Origin: Dechloromonas hankyongensis
GTDB taxonomy: Bacteria > Pseudomonadota > Gammaproteobacteria > Burkholderiales > Rhodocyclaceae
NCBI RefSeq assembly: GCF_022012295.1
Contig: NZ_JAKLTN010000001.1
Span: 124,001-188,000 of the forward strand
DNA: 64,000 bases
Direction: 5' to 3'
The notes under the pieces: generated by a model
Databases searched by the model: none
What the model was told of the DNA's origin: nothing
What the model saw: only the letters and a program-made list of their open reading frames with translations
Program-made: the position numbers and the translations under genes
Shown here: positions 27,062 through 37,029 of the stretch, piece by piece
Numbering within the stretch: position 1 is the first letter of the stretch
Layout: each line of letters opens with the position of its first letter

Positions 27062-27683
27062 ACTGCGTGGTCTGTACGCCATCACGCCGGATTGCGCCGA
27101 CCGCGCGCGCCTGCTCGCCGACGTCGAGGCCGCTCTGGCCGGCGGCTGCCGCATCGTGCAATACCGCGACAAGATCAGCGCCAAACCGGAGCAGGTTGCC
27201 CGCGCCAAGGCGCTGCGCGAACTGACGCGGCGTTACGCCGCCGTATTGCTGATCAACGACGATCTGGCACTGGCCGCCCTTGTTGACGCCGACGGCGTGC
27301 ATCTCGGCGAGGACGACGGCAATCTGCTCGCCGCCCGCTCTATCCTCGGCCCCGACAAGATACTCGGCGCTTCCTGCTACGCCGATTTCGCGCTGGCCGA
27401 AGCGGCGCATGCCGCCGGTGCCGACTATGTCGCCTTCGGTGCCGTCTATCCGTCGCCGACCAAACCGAACGCCCGGCGCGCCGGTGCCGACCTGTTTACC
27501 CGGGTACGCACTGAACTCGGCGCCACCAGTTGCGCCATCGGCGGCATCACGCTCGACAACGCACCGCCGCTGATTGCCGCCGGCGCAGACCTGCTCGCCG
27601 TCATTACCGATCTTTTCAACGCGCCGGACATCGCTGCCCGCGCTACCCAATACCAACGCCTTTTCGAGGAGCACGCCGCATGA
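27048..27683 (+). CDS. thiE: Thiamine phosphate synthase
   Basis: A 211-residue TIM-barrel enzyme that joins HMP-PP and thiazole phosphate. Seen are [23 protein letters not shown] (pyrophosphate contacts), [20 protein letters not shown] and [14 protein letters not shown], followed by the phosphate-binding [18 protein letters not shown]. The start at 27048 lies inside the end of thiD (14-base overlap), and the stop overlaps the hemL start (ATGA), so thiD–thiE–hemL look like one translation-coupled operon. Confidence 0.95.
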   Translation: MSKNRLRGLYAITPDCADRARLLADVEAALAGGCRIVQYRDKISAKPEQVARAKALRELTRRYAAVLLINDDLALAALVDADGVHLGEDDGNLLAARSILGPDKILGASCYADFALAEAAHAAGADYVAFGAVYPSPTKPNARRAGADLFTRVRTELGATSCAIGGITLDNAPPLIAAGADLLAVITDLFNAPDIAARATQYQRLFEEHAA

Positions 27684-28966
27684 CTTCCCGCAACCAGCAA
27701 CTGTTCGAACGCGCCCAGAAGCACATTCCCGGCGGCGTAAATTCGCCGGTCCGCGCCTTCCGCTCGGTTGGCGGCACGCCGCTGTTCTTCCAGAAAGGCG
27801 TCGGCGCCAAGGTGCAGGACGCCGACGGCCGGTGGTACACCGACTACGTCGGCTCGTGGGGTCCGATGATCCTCGGCCACGCTCACCCGGACGTCATCGC
27901 CGCCGTACAGGCTGCCGTCGTCGACGGCCTGTCCTTCGGTGCACCGACCGAAAAGGAAGTCGAGATCGCCGACCTCCTGTGTGACCTCGTGCCGTCGATG
28001 GACATGGTGCGCCTGGTGTCCTCGGGCACCGAGGCGACGATGAGCGCCATCCGCCTGGCCCGTGGCTACACCGGCCGCGACATCCTGGTGAAGTTCGAGG
28101 GCTGCTACCACGGCCACGCCGACCACCTGCTGGTCAAGGCCGGCTCCGGCCTGCTCACCTTCGGCAATCCGTCGTCCGGCGGCGTGCCGGCCGGCACCGC
28201 CGAAACGACCATGGTGCTGACCTACAACGACCCGCAGGGCTTGGCCGAAGCGTTCAAGACGCACGGCGACAAGATCGCCGCCGTCATCGTCGAGCCGGTG
28301 GTCGGCAACATGAACCTGATCGCCCCGACCGCCGAATTCCTGAAAGCCATGCGCGAGCTGACCACGCAATACGGCGCCGTGCTGATTTTCGACGAAGTGA
28401 TGACCGGCTTCCGCGTCGGCCTGAAGAGCGCGCAAGGCCTGTTCGGTATCACGCCGGACCTGTCCACCTTCGGCAAGGTGGTCGGCGGCGGCATGCCGAT
28501 GGGTGCCTTCGGCGGCCGCCGCAAGATCATGGAAAAGATCGCCCCGCTCGGCCCGGTCTATCAGGCCGGCACACTGTCCGGCAACCCGATCGCCACCGCC
28601 GCCGGCCTCGCCACGCTGAAGCTGATCCAGGCTCCGGGCTTCTACGAAAGTCTGACCGCAAAGACCAAGGCGCTGTGCGACGGCCTGGTCGGCGCGGCGA
28701 AAAAACACGGCATCGCCTTCGCCGCCCAGAATATCGGCGGCATGTTCGGCCTCTATTTCGCCGAAGCCTGCCCCGGCACCTACGACGCCGTGCTGTCCTG
28801 CGACAAGGAAGCCTTCAACCGCTTCTTCCACGCCATGATCGATGCCGGCCATTACTTTGCGCCGTCGGCCTTCGAAGCCGGTTTCGTGTCGGCCGCCCAC
28901 AGCGAAGCCGACATCGCCGGCACCGTCGCCGCTGCCGACGCCTGGTTCTCGAACGTTGGCCATTAG
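27680..28966 (+). CDS. hemL: Glutamate-1-semialdehyde 2,1-aminomutase
   Basis: A 428-residue PLP enzyme making 5-aminolevulinate for heme in the C5 pathway. The N-terminus has [19 protein letters not shown], then [40 protein letters not shown] and [13 protein letters not shown]. The PLP lysine is K266 in [19 protein letters not shown]. Length and motifs are standard. It overlaps thiE by four bases and is followed after 10 bases by an unrelated radical SAM gene. Confidence 0.97.
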   Translation: MTSRNQQLFERAQKHIPGGVNSPVRAFRSVGGTPLFFQKGVGAKVQDADGRWYTDYVGSWGPMILGHAHPDVIAAVQAAVVDGLSFGAPTEKEVEIADLLCDLVPSMDMVRLVSSGTEATMSAIRLARGYTGRDILVKFEGCYHGHADHLLVKAGSGLLTFGNPSSGGVPAGTAETTMVLTYNDPQGLAEAFKTHGDKIAAVIVEPVVGNMNLIAPTAEFLKAMRELTTQYGAVLIFDEVMTGFRVGLKSAQGLFGITPDLSTFGKVVGGGMPMGAFGGRRKIMEKIAPLGPVYQAGTLSGNPIATAAGLATLKLIQAPGFYESLTAKTKALCDGLVGAAKKHGIAFAAQNIGGMFGLYFAEACPGTYDAVLSCDKEAFNRFFHAMIDAGHYFAPSAFEAGFVSAAHSEADIAGTVAAADAWFSNVGH

Positions 28967-28976
28967 GAATTCACCG

Positions 28977-30047
28977 ATGAAGCGTCTTCGTCTGCTCGAA
29001 AAATCTCTCAAGCGCATCTACTTGAAGCTGGAATCCGCCTTCAACAGGCGGCTGGGCCACGAGTACATCCCGCTTGATCTCGGTGCCTTCAATATCGAGA
29101 CAAGCAGCGCCTGCAACCTGAAGTGCCGCTTCTGCGCTTACGAGAAGAAGGAAACGCCGCGTGTCAGCATGGCCAACGAGATGTTCGCCAAAACGGTCGA
29201 ACAGGCACTGGAACTCGGCTTCAACGAGTTCCACCTGACACCGACGACCGGCGACGTCTTCATGGACAAACATGTCTTCGAGAAATTTGCCTATCTCGAT
29301 GCACACCCGAAGGTTAAGGCCTACCATTTCTTCACCAACCTGACGGTTCTCAATCCAGCACAAATCGAGCAGTTGACTCGCCTGAAGAAGTTATCGCGCA
29401 TCACTGTCAGCATCTACGGTCACGATGAAGTAACTTTCATCGATATCGCCAAATCGTCAAGCAAGGTCTTCCAGCGCTTGCTCGCCAACTTGCGCGCCCT
29501 GCTCGCCCTCAAGCCGCAGTGGCCGTTCGCCGTTTCCCTCGGTTTTCGTTCAACCTTCGATGTACCAGCTGAACCGGTGGACGACCTGATGCACCTATTG
29601 CGGGAATTTCGGGCAGCCGGTGTATCGATCCACGCCTCGCACGGCATATACAACAACTGGGGCGGCTACATTACTCAGGACGATGTCGCTGGGCTAAACA
29701 TCAAAATACTTGATGGCAGCAAGACACCCAAGCTGGGTCCGTGCGTCAAGCTGTTTGACGGCTTCCAGGTAATGGCAACCGGCGTAGTCAACGGGTGCTC
29801 CTGCCGTGATGTTGATGCCACGCTGCAGATCGGCCACATCGATCAGGCACCGCTAAAAAACATCCTCTCTGGCCACAACCCGCTCTATCAACAAATCATC
29901 ACTGAACAGGAAGCTGGCAAGTTCCGTCCCGCCTGCGAAGGCTGCGACTATTACCGTAGTATTTATCACCAGCCCAAAGTGTTCCGCAAGAAGAACATCC
30001 CAGTGCAGACGCGGTTGCAGTTCTTCCGACGGTTTAACGACAAATGA
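28977..30047 (+). CDS. Radical SAM protein with SPASM-like C-terminus, orphan
   Basis: A 356-residue radical SAM enzyme. The [4Fe-4S] motif is CNLKCRFC (C46, C50, C53), in the standard [10 protein letters not shown] context after a short basic helix. The C-terminal third has more cysteines ([26 protein letters not shown]) as in SPASM/twitch domains that hold auxiliary clusters. The [12 protein letters not shown] segment also fits that family. The substrate is unknown: no precursor peptide gene or maturation partner is adjacent. It lies between hemL and sugE and overlaps sugE by four bases. Its codons appear more A/T-ending than its neighbours by eye, possibly a transferred gene. Confidence 0.85.
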   Translation: MKRLRLLEKSLKRIYLKLESAFNRRLGHEYIPLDLGAFNIETSSACNLKCRFCAYEKKETPRVSMANEMFAKTVEQALELGFNEFHLTPTTGDVFMDKHVFEKFAYLDAHPKVKAYHFFTNLTVLNPAQIEQLTRLKKLSRITVSIYGHDEVTFIDIAKSSSKVFQRLLANLRALLALKPQWPFAVSLGFRSTFDVPAEPVDDLMHLLREFRAAGVSIHASHGIYNNWGGYITQDDVAGLNIKILDGSKTPKLGPCVKLFDGFQVMATGVVNGCSCRDVDATLQIGHIDQAPLKNILSGHNPLYQQIITEQEAGKFRPACEGCDYYRSIYHQPKVFRKKNIPVQTRLQFFRRFNDK

Positions 30048-30382
30048 GTAACGGACTCGCCTGGTTCGTGCTGTTCATTGCCGGCCTCTGTGAGGTCGGC
30101 TGGGCCGTCGGCATGAAATACACCGACGGCTTCAGCCGCCTGTGGCCGAGCATCTGGACGGTCATCGGCATGGCGGCCAGCGTGGTCCTGCTCGGCTGGT
30201 CGCTGAAGACCCTGCCGCTGGGCACCGCCTACGCGGTATGGACCGGCATCGGCGCGGTCGGCACAGCGATCCTCGGCATCTACCTGTTCGACGAGTCGCG
30301 CGAGGCGCTGCGCTTCGTCTGCATCGGCCTGATCGTCGCCGGCATCGTCGGCCTGAAAATGGTCACGCCGGACACGCCCTGA
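30044..30382 (+). CDS. SMR exporter, SugE/Gdx type (guanidinium exporter)
   Basis: A 112-residue four-helix small multidrug resistance protein. It reads close to E. coli SugE throughout: [20 protein letters not shown] with the essential Glu in helix 1, [20 protein letters not shown] in helix 3 and [13 protein letters not shown] in helix 4. SugE-type members (Gdx) export guanidinium in exchange for protons. No guanidine riboswitch lies upstream because its start overlaps the radical SAM stop (ATGA), so expression would follow that gene. Confidence 0.92.
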   Translation: MSNGLAWFVLFIAGLCEVGWAVGMKYTDGFSRLWPSIWTVIGMAASVVLLGWSLKTLPLGTAYAVWTGIGAVGTAILGIYLFDESREALRFVCIGLIVAGIVGLKMVTPDTP

Positions 30383-30430
30383 CGCCCGTCGGCAAAGCGC
30401 AGTAATATCCCCTCAAACAAGGAGGGGAAG

Positions 30431-32638
30431 ATGCGGGAAACCTTCAAGAAGCTGTACCAGGCGGGGGATTTTTGGGGCGGGCTGGCCGCCATGCTGGTCG
30501 CCCTGCCCGCCGCCATCGCTTTCGGCGTCACCATCTATTCGGCCATCGCCCCCGGCCACGCGGCGCTCGGCGCCCTGGCCGGCATCATCGGCGCCGCTGC
30601 CATCGGCCTGATCGCCTCGACCTTCGGCGGCACCGATCGCCTGATCAGCGCCCCCTGCGCGCCAGCCGCCGCCCTGCTTTCGGCATTCGCCATCGAGTTG
30701 CTGCATCAGGGGGTGCCGGGCGGCAACATCATCCTGCTCCTGCTGCTGCTCGGCGTGCTGGCCGGCCTGTTCCAGATCCTGTTCGGCTTTGTCGGCATCG
30801 GCCGGCTGATCAAATACATCCCTTACCCGGTGGTCAGCGGCTACATGACCGGCGTCGGCCTGATCATCGTCGGCAGCCAGGTGCTGAAACTGCTTGGCAC
30901 GCCAGCCGACACCCGGCTCCACGAAGCCGTCGCCTCGCCCGAATTGTGGGACTGGCGGGCCGTCGCCGTCGGCGCCACGACCATGCTGGTCATGTGGTTA
31001 GCTCCTCGGCTGACCAGCCGGCTGCCGGCCACCATCCTCGGCATCGCCGCCGGCCTGCTGTGCTATTTCGGCCTCGCCCTGCAGGACGAAAGCCTGCTCC
31101 GCATGGCCGACAACGACTTGATCATCGGCCCGCTCGGGGCCAGCGGCCAAGGCTATTTCCAGGCCATCACCGCCCGCTGGTACGAGATCGGCGACCTGCG
31201 CCTGGCCCAGGTCGCCGCCCTGCTCGGCAATGCGCTGACCCTGGCTGTCCTGCTGTCGATCGACACCCTGAAAACCTGCGTTGTCCTCGACCAGATGACC
31301 CGCTCGCAGCACAACCCGAACCGCGAGCTGATCGCCCAGGGTGTCGCCAACATTGCCTCGTCGTCGATCGGTGGCATCCCTGGAGCCGGCACTATGGGCG
31401 CAACATTGGTCAACCTGTCGAGCGGCGCCACCACCCGCGCTTCCGGCCTGATCGAAGGGCTTTCCGCCCTGGTTTTCGCCCTAATGCTAAGTAGCTTCAT
31501 CGCCTGGATTCCGGTCGCCGCCCTCGCCGGCATCCTGATCGTCGTCGGCATCCGCATGATCGATCGCGGCCCGCTGCGCTTCATCCAGTCCTCGGCCACC
31601 GTGTTCGATTTCGGCGTCGTCGTCACCGTCGTCGTGGTCGCCCTCAGCATCGGCCTGATCGCCGCCTCGGCCGCCGGCGTCGCGCTGGCCATCATCCTCT
31701 TCTTGCGCGAACAGATCGGCGGCTCGGTCGTCCGCCACAAGTTCTACGTCAACCAGATGTCGTCCAACTGGCACCGACCTGAAGCCGAAACCCGGATTCT
31801 CGGGCAGAAAGGCGACCAGGCGGTCATTTTCGAATTGCAGGGCAGCCTCTTCTTCGGCACGACGCAGCAGCTCTACGCCGAACTCGAACCGGAACTGCGC
31901 AGCCGCAGCTTCGTCATTCTCGACCTCAAACGCGTGCAGTCGGTCGATGTCACTGCAGCCCATCTGCTCTGCCAGGTGCGCGACGTGCTGGCCGAGCGCC
32001 AGGCCCTGCTCATCCTGTCCAATGTCCGGGAAAACCTGCCGAACAACCGCAATCTGCGCGAATTCCTCGAGCAGACCGGAGTCATGGACATCCCGGAGGC
32101 CGTGCGGCTGTTCGGCGAACTCGATAGCGCGATCGAGTGGGTCGAGGACCGCCTGCTCGGCGCCAGCGAACAGGCCGCCGCGGAACCCGAAACGCCGCTC
32201 GAAATCGCCGACATGGAATTGTTCAAGCACCGCAAGGACGAGACGCTGGCCGACCTGGAAACGCGTTTGGTCAAGCGCCATTACGCGGCCGGCGAGGTGG
32301 TGTATTCGTGCGGCGAAGCTGGCGATGCGATCTATCTAATCCGCAGCGGCACCGTAAAGATATTCGCCCCGCTCGGCGGCGGCCGCACCCGGCATGTCGC
32401 CACTTTCGGCCGTGGCGACTTTTTTGGCGGACTGGCCTTCCTCGATGGCCTGCCGCGCGGCAACGATGCCATCGCCGCCAGCGACGCCGAATTTTTCGTC
32501 CTATCGCAGGAACAGTTCGACCAACTGACCGACGAACACAAGAAGCTGGCGCTGACCCTGCTCAAGGCGCTGTCCCGCTCGCTGGCCCTGCGCCTGCGCC
32601 ATGCCGACACGGAAAATGCGATGCTGCAAGAGTACTGA
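30431..32638 (+). CDS. SulP anion transporter with STAS and cyclic-nucleotide-binding-like domains
   Basis: A 735-residue fusion. Residues 1–430 form the SulP (SLC26-like) transmembrane transporter (GGLAAMLVALPAAIAFGV, GTDRLISAPCAPAAALL, VVSGYMTGVGLIIVGSQ). Residues about 456–560 are a STAS domain (IFELQGSLFFGTTQQLYAEL, VILDLKRVQSVDVTAAHLL). Residues about 595–730 are a Crp-type cyclic nucleotide fold (YSCGEAGDAIYLIRSGTVKI). In its phosphate-binding cassette the usual FGE is FGG (FFGGLAFLDG, near residue 664) and PRxA is PRGNDA, so ligand binding is uncertain. SulP proteins carry bicarbonate, sulfate or other anions; the substrate is not indicated. AAGGAGGGG precedes the ATG. Confidence 0.9.
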   Translation: MRETFKKLYQAGDFWGGLAAMLVALPAAIAFGVTIYSAIAPGHAALGALAGIIGAAAIGLIASTFGGTDRLISAPCAPAAALLSAFAIELLHQGVPGGNIILLLLLLGVLAGLFQILFGFVGIGRLIKYIPYPVVSGYMTGVGLIIVGSQVLKLLGTPADTRLHEAVASPELWDWRAVAVGATTMLVMWLAPRLTSRLPATILGIAAGLLCYFGLALQDESLLRMADNDLIIGPLGASGQGYFQAITARWYEIGDLRLAQVAALLGNALTLAVLLSIDTLKTCVVLDQMTRSQHNPNRELIAQGVANIASSSIGGIPGAGTMGATLVNLSSGATTRASGLIEGLSALVFALMLSSFIAWIPVAALAGILIVVGIRMIDRGPLRFIQSSATVFDFGVVVTVVVVALSIGLIAASAAGVALAIILFLREQIGGSVVRHKFYVNQMSSNWHRPEAETRILGQKGDQAVIFELQGSLFFGTTQQLYAELEPELRSRSFVILDLKRVQSVDVTAAHLLCQVRDVLAERQALLILSNVRENLPNNRNLREFLEQTGVMDIPEAVRLFGELDSAIEWVEDRLLGASEQAAAEPETPLEIADMELFKHRKDETLADLETRLVKRHYAAGEVVYSCGEAGDAIYLIRSGTVKIFAPLGGGRTRHVATFGRGDFFGGLAFLDGLPRGNDAIAASDAEFFVLSQEQFDQLTDEHKKLALTLLKALSRSLALRLRHADTENAMLQEY

Positions 32639-32717
32639 GCACGCACCATCCCGGTGCATCACTCACCGCCACTGGGCAGCACCTTCTCTTCTCAGCCACC
32701 AACAGGGCGTTTTCCCC

Positions 32718-32741
32718 GAAAAAATGCAGGCACTTTTTTTG
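32718..32741 (+). terminator. Weak terminator-like element after the SulP gene
   Basis: AAAAAATGC is followed by AG and GCACTTTTTTT, forming an imperfect A/T-rich hairpin with one bulged C and a T-run. It lies between the SulP gene and the Cache/CheW gene. It is a marginal candidate; the rest of the 164-base gap shows only a short GCACC/GGTGC inverted repeat. Confidence 0.3.
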
Positions 32742-32802
32742 CTGAATGGCCTTTGTCGCTCCATTCCGGAGCCGCACAACTTGCACGGCAGAAGAGGAAA
32801 GC

Positions 32803-35466
32803 ATGAGAAAGCGCAAAGGAACCCGCCCGGCCACCGGCCTCGACTATCTGTCCGGCTTCATGCATGGCCTGCAACAAGACCGCAAGCGCCTGACCGAGAT
32901 CCAGTCTGCCTACGACAACCTGACCCTGCTCGGCCAGCTCCTGTGCGCCGGCACGGACATTACCGGCATGCGCGCGGATTTCGGGAGCCTGGCCAAGACG
33001 CTGCTTGAGCAACTGGCTCACGAACACCACCGCAAAGCCCAGCTCAGCCTGGGCTCCAATGCCCGCGTCGCCATCGATGTACTGACCCGCAACCTCTACG
33101 AGCGGACCGCCGATATCGGCTTCCTGGCTACCGATGCACAGATTCGCGCCTTCGCCGAAAGTATCGCCGACCAGCCCGGGCAACCGGTCGGTCCGGAACG
33201 GCGCCTTGCCCTGGAGAAGCGCTTCGCGGAATACGTCGCAAAATATTCTGTCTATCACGACATCATCCTGCTCTCGCCGGCCGGCGAGGTGCTGGCCCAG
33301 CTCGACACCGACAACGCGGTCAGTGTTTCCAGCGATCCGCTGCTCGGCGAGGCGCTGAATACGGATGCCGCCTATGTCGAGGCCTTTCGGCCGAGCGACC
33401 TGCTGCCCGGCGACAGCAGCCCGCTGATCTACGCCTACCGCGTGATGTCCGCCGACGGCACGCGCCCGGTCGGCGTGCTGTGCCTGTGCTTCCGTTTCCA
33501 GGACGAATGCCGACGCATTTTCGACAGCCTCGTCGGCACCGACGACTGGACCGTCATCACTCTGCTCGACAGCGCACACCGCGTCATCGCCAGCAGCGAT
33601 CCGCACCAGATTCCGCTCGGCGTATGCCTCGAGGCGGTGCCGGACGGCGGCTGCCACGTCGCCCGCTTCGCCGGGCGCGAATATCTGGCCAGCACCCGGC
33701 CGGCCCAGCCTTACCAGGGCTATGCCGGGCCGGGCTGGCTCGGCCAGGCCCTGGCACCACTCGAGCACGCCTTCGAAACGTCCGTCGCCCACGAGCTTGA
33801 CCATGTCCCGGAGGATTTCCTGAACTGCATACTGGAAACGGCTTCCCTGTTCAGCCCGGAACTGCAGGCCATCCCGCTCAATGCCGCTCAGATCCAGAGC
33901 GAACTCAACCGCGCGGTGTGGAACGGCCACGTCTGGCTGGGCCGGGAAGCCAATGCCGCGCAGAGCGCCGCTTTCGCCAGGGTGCTGTTGCGCGAGATCG
34001 GCAGCACCGGGGTGCGGACGCGCAACGTGTTCAGCGAATCGATCACCAATCTCTACAAGACCGTCGTCTCGTCGGTGCTGTTCGATTGCGGGACGCAGGC
34101 GGCGCTGGCCATCGACCTGATGGACCGCAATCTGTATGAGCGCGCCAACGACTGCCGGTGGTGGGCGCTGACCCAGGCCTTCGCCAAAGAATTGCGCCAC
34201 CCCGCCCCGCAGGACAAGGCGCAGCGCCAACGCCTGACCGAGATCCTGCGCCGGATCAACGGGCTGTACACCGTTTACAGCAACCTCATCCTGTTCGACC
34301 CGAGCGGGCAGGTGCTGGCCGTCTCCAATCCGGCGTACAACGACTGCCTTGGCAAGCCCCTCGACGAGCCCTGGGTGCGCGCCACGCTCGGCCTCATCGA
34401 AACGCGCAGCTATACCGTCTCCCGCTTCGTGCCGAGCAAGCTCTACGCGGGCCGGCCGACCTATGTTTTCAGCGCCGCCGTCCGCGACCCGGACGAGCAT
34501 GAACCGCTCGGCGGCATCGCCATCGTCTTCGACGCGGAACCGCAATTCCGCGCCATGCTGGCCGACGCCCTGCCGCGCCAGGCCGACGGAACGCCGGTTC
34601 CCGGCGCCTTTGCGGTTTTCGCCGAGCGCAACGGCCGGGTCATCGCCAGTACCGACCCGCAACTGATGCCCGGCGAAGCGCTGATGATCGGCTTCGAGTT
34701 CTTCAACCAGCCGCAGGGCGAAAGCTGCACCAACACCATCATCTACAACGGCCGCTACTATGCCGTCGGGTCGACGATGAGCGCCGGTTATCGCGAATAC
34801 AACACGGAACACGACGCACATCGCAACGATGTCGTCGCCCTCGTCTTTTCGCCGCTCTCGGAGCGGATTACCGACGGCGAGCGACGCCCGTCCTTGCGCG
34901 ACGCGACGGTCGACACCTACGCCCGGCAGCCGTCGACCACCGGCAACCGGAGCATCGATCTGGCCTGCTTCCACATCAGGCGCAGCTGGTACGGCATACG
35001 CAGCTGCCAGGTGGTCGAGGCCGTCGATACCGAACGCCTGACCCCGATGCCCGGCTTGCCCGACACCGTCTGCGGTTGCCTGATGTACGACGATCAGGCG
35101 ATCACCGTGATCGAGCTGGCCCCCCTGCTCGCCAGCCAGCGCGGCGGCGAGGAGCGGCGGGCCGGCACGGGACAGACGCGCCGGCAGATCGTCGTCCTCG
35201 ATTCGCCGGAACACCGGCTGCGCTTCGGCCTGCTGGTCGATCAGCTCGGCGCGGTGCGCGAAATCCCGCTCAATCGGATCGAGGCCCTGCCCGACATGAT
35301 GAGCGAAGGCAATTCGCTGATCGAAAGCCTGGTCAAGCCACAGGGCGACGAGGCGGAGCGCCGGATACTGATCGTGCTCTCGGTCGAGCGCATCCTGCAG
35401 CGACTGGGGCGAGCGGTGTCGCTACCCCAGGCGGCCTGGCTGCCGGCGATGCTGAATGGAGACTAG
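32803..35466 (+). CDS. Soluble duplicated Cache-like sensor with C-terminal CheW domain
   Basis: An 887-residue protein with no signal peptide or membrane helix. Two related halves are visible. LTRNLYERTADIGFLATD (near residue 94) matches MDRNLYERANDCRWWALT (near 441), and YSVYHDIILLSPAGEVLAQ matches YTVYSNLILFDPSGQVLAV. Each reads as a PAS/Cache-type ligand domain with its N-terminal helix. From about residue 717 a CheW-like domain follows (YGIRSCQVVEAV, GCLMYDDQAITVIELAPLL, RFGLLVDQLGAVREIP). It could couple a cytosolic ligand to a CheA kinase without a chemoreceptor. AGAGGAAAGC precedes the ATG. No che gene is adjacent; the nearest chemosensory genes are the Pil-Chp cluster. Confidence 0.85.
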   Translation: MRKRKGTRPATGLDYLSGFMHGLQQDRKRLTEIQSAYDNLTLLGQLLCAGTDITGMRADFGSLAKTLLEQLAHEHHRKAQLSLGSNARVAIDVLTRNLYERTADIGFLATDAQIRAFAESIADQPGQPVGPERRLALEKRFAEYVAKYSVYHDIILLSPAGEVLAQLDTDNAVSVSSDPLLGEALNTDAAYVEAFRPSDLLPGDSSPLIYAYRVMSADGTRPVGVLCLCFRFQDECRRIFDSLVGTDDWTVITLLDSAHRVIASSDPHQIPLGVCLEAVPDGGCHVARFAGREYLASTRPAQPYQGYAGPGWLGQALAPLEHAFETSVAHELDHVPEDFLNCILETASLFSPELQAIPLNAAQIQSELNRAVWNGHVWLGREANAAQSAAFARVLLREIGSTGVRTRNVFSESITNLYKTVVSSVLFDCGTQAALAIDLMDRNLYERANDCRWWALTQAFAKELRHPAPQDKAQRQRLTEILRRINGLYTVYSNLILFDPSGQVLAVSNPAYNDCLGKPLDEPWVRATLGLIETRSYTVSRFVPSKLYAGRPTYVFSAAVRDPDEHEPLGGIAIVFDAEPQFRAMLADALPRQADGTPVPGAFAVFAERNGRVIASTDPQLMPGEALMIGFEFFNQPQGESCTNTIIYNGRYYAVGSTMSAGYREYNTEHDAHRNDVVALVFSPLSERITDGERRPSLRDATVDTYARQPSTTGNRSIDLACFHIRRSWYGIRSCQVVEAVDTERLTPMPGLPDTVCGCLMYDDQAITVIELAPLLASQRGGEERRAGTGQTRRQIVVLDSPEHRLRFGLLVDQLGAVREIPLNRIEALPDMMSEGNSLIESLVKPQGDEAERRILIVLSVERILQRLGRAVSLPQAAWLPAMLNGD

Positions 35467-35492
35467 ACGGAAGGCCGCGGGCGCGGCGCGGT

Positions 35493-36935
35493 TCACATCA
35501 GGAACAGCGTCGCCAGCCCGAGGAAGATGAAGAAGCCGCCGGAATCGGTCAGCGCGGTAATCATCACCGAACCGCCGACCGCCGGGTCGGCACCGAATTT
35601 CTGGCGCAGGAGCGGAATGCCGACCCCGGCCGACGCGGCGAGCAGCAGGTTCAAGGTCATCGCCGCGGTCATCACGACACCGAGTTTGACGCTGCCGTAG
35701 AGCCACCAGGCGGCGATGCCGAGCAGGCCGCCCCACAACAGGCCGTTGATGGTCGCCACGCCGAGTTCCTTGCGCAGCAGGCGGCGCATGGCGTCGGGCT
35801 GGACCTGGCCCATGGCGATGGCGCGCACGATCATGGTGATCGTCTGGTTGCCGGAGTTGCCGCCGATGCCGGCGACGATGGGCATCAGCGCGGCGAGCGC
35901 CACCAGCTTCTCGATCGAATCCTCGAAGGCGCCGATCACCCGCGACGCGACAAAGGCGGTGATCAGGTTGATGGCCAGCCACGACCAGCGGTTCTTCACC
36001 GAGTCCCAGACCGAGGCGAAGATGTCTTCCTCCTCGCGCAGACCGGCGTTGGCCAGTTGCTCGTGCTCGGCTTCCTCGCGGATATAGTCGACCACCTCGT
36101 TAACCGTCACCCGGCCGACCAGCTTTCCTTCCGGATCGACCACCGGGGCCGACACGAGGTCGTAGCGCTCGAAGGCCTTGGCCGCTTCCTCGGCCAGGTC
36201 GTCGGGTTCCAGTTCGACGAAATCGGTCTGCATCAGCGTGCCGACCTCGACGTCGATTTCATTGACGAGCAGGATGTTGAGCGGCAGGACGCCCTTCAGG
36301 TGCTCGTCGCGGTCGACCACGAACAGCTGGTCGGTATGGTCGGGCAGTTCGTCGAAGCGGCGCAGGTAACGCAGCACCACTTCCAGCGTGATGTCCTCGC
36401 GCACGGTGACCATGTCGAAGTCCATGATCGAGCCGACCGAATCCTCGGGATAGGACATCGCGGCGCGCAGCTGCTCGCGTTCCTCGACCGACAGGCCGCG
36501 GAAAACATCATCGATAACGCCTTGCGGCAGGTCGGGCGCCAGGTCGGCCAGTTCGTCGGCATCGAGCGTTTCGGCGGCGGCGACCAGCTCGGTGCGCTCC
36601 ATCGACTCGATGAGGCTTTCGCGGACCGCATCGGAAACTTCGAGCAGGACTTCGCCTTCGAGCTCCGGATTGACCAGATCCCAGACGATCAGGCGCTCGT
36701 CGGTGGGCAGCGCCTCCAGAATGTAGGCGATGTCGGCCGGGTGCATCGGCTCGAGGCGGGCCTGCAGTTCGTGCAGATGCTGCTTGTGCACGATGTCCTC
36801 GACCAGGTCGTGGCGCGGCCCTTCCTGCCGGTGCACCAGTTCCTCCACCAGCTTGTGCCGGGCGAGCAGGGTCTGCACCTCGGCGAGGCGCTCCTGCAGG
36901 TCTTCGGTGTCGGTCAGCTGGGCTTCTTCGCTCAT
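35493..36935 (-). CDS. mgtE: Magnesium transporter MgtE
   Basis: A 480-residue MgtE channel. The N-terminal superhelical domain (LHELQARLEPMHPADIAYIL, LVNPELEGEVLLEVSD) is followed by two CBS domains with YPEDSVGSIMDFDMVTVRED and DLVSAPVVDPEGKLVGRVTV. The C-terminal pore region has NRWSWLAINLITAFVASRVI and the signature ALMPIVAGIGGNSGNQTITM. Cytoplasmic Mg2+ closes the channel through the CBS region. An in-frame ATG 27 bases upstream is an alternative start; neither has a strong ribosome site. The stop is 26 bases from the convergent Cache/CheW gene. Confidence 0.94.
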   Translation of the reverse strand: MSEEAQLTDTEDLQERLAEVQTLLARHKLVEELVHRQEGPRHDLVEDIVHKQHLHELQARLEPMHPADIAYILEALPTDERLIVWDLVNPELEGEVLLEVSDAVRESLIESMERTELVAAAETLDADELADLAPDLPQGVIDDVFRGLSVEEREQLRAAMSYPEDSVGSIMDFDMVTVREDITLEVVLRYLRRFDELPDHTDQLFVVDRDEHLKGVLPLNILLVNEIDVEVGTLMQTDFVELEPDDLAEEAAKAFERYDLVSAPVVDPEGKLVGRVTVNEVVDYIREEAEHEQLANAGLREEEDIFASVWDSVKNRWSWLAINLITAFVASRVIGAFEDSIEKLVALAALMPIVAGIGGNSGNQTITMIVRAIAMGQVQPDAMRRLLRKELGVATINGLLWGGLLGIAAWWLYGSVKLGVVMTAAMTLNLLLAASAGVGIPLLRQKFGADPAVGGSVMITALTDSGGFFIFLGLATLFLM

Positions 36936-37029
36936 GGTGCGCTGCGGCAAACGGTGCGCCATTTTAGCACCGGGCCAATGACCGGCTTCCTACAAAATCA
37001 CTGCGAAAAACCCCTATCCGGGCAATATT

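Noticed and set aside
29930-30050. Guanidine riboswitch for the SugE/Gdx-type exporter
   Set aside because: The exporter start overlaps the previous gene's stop, and no ykkC-type motif is present.
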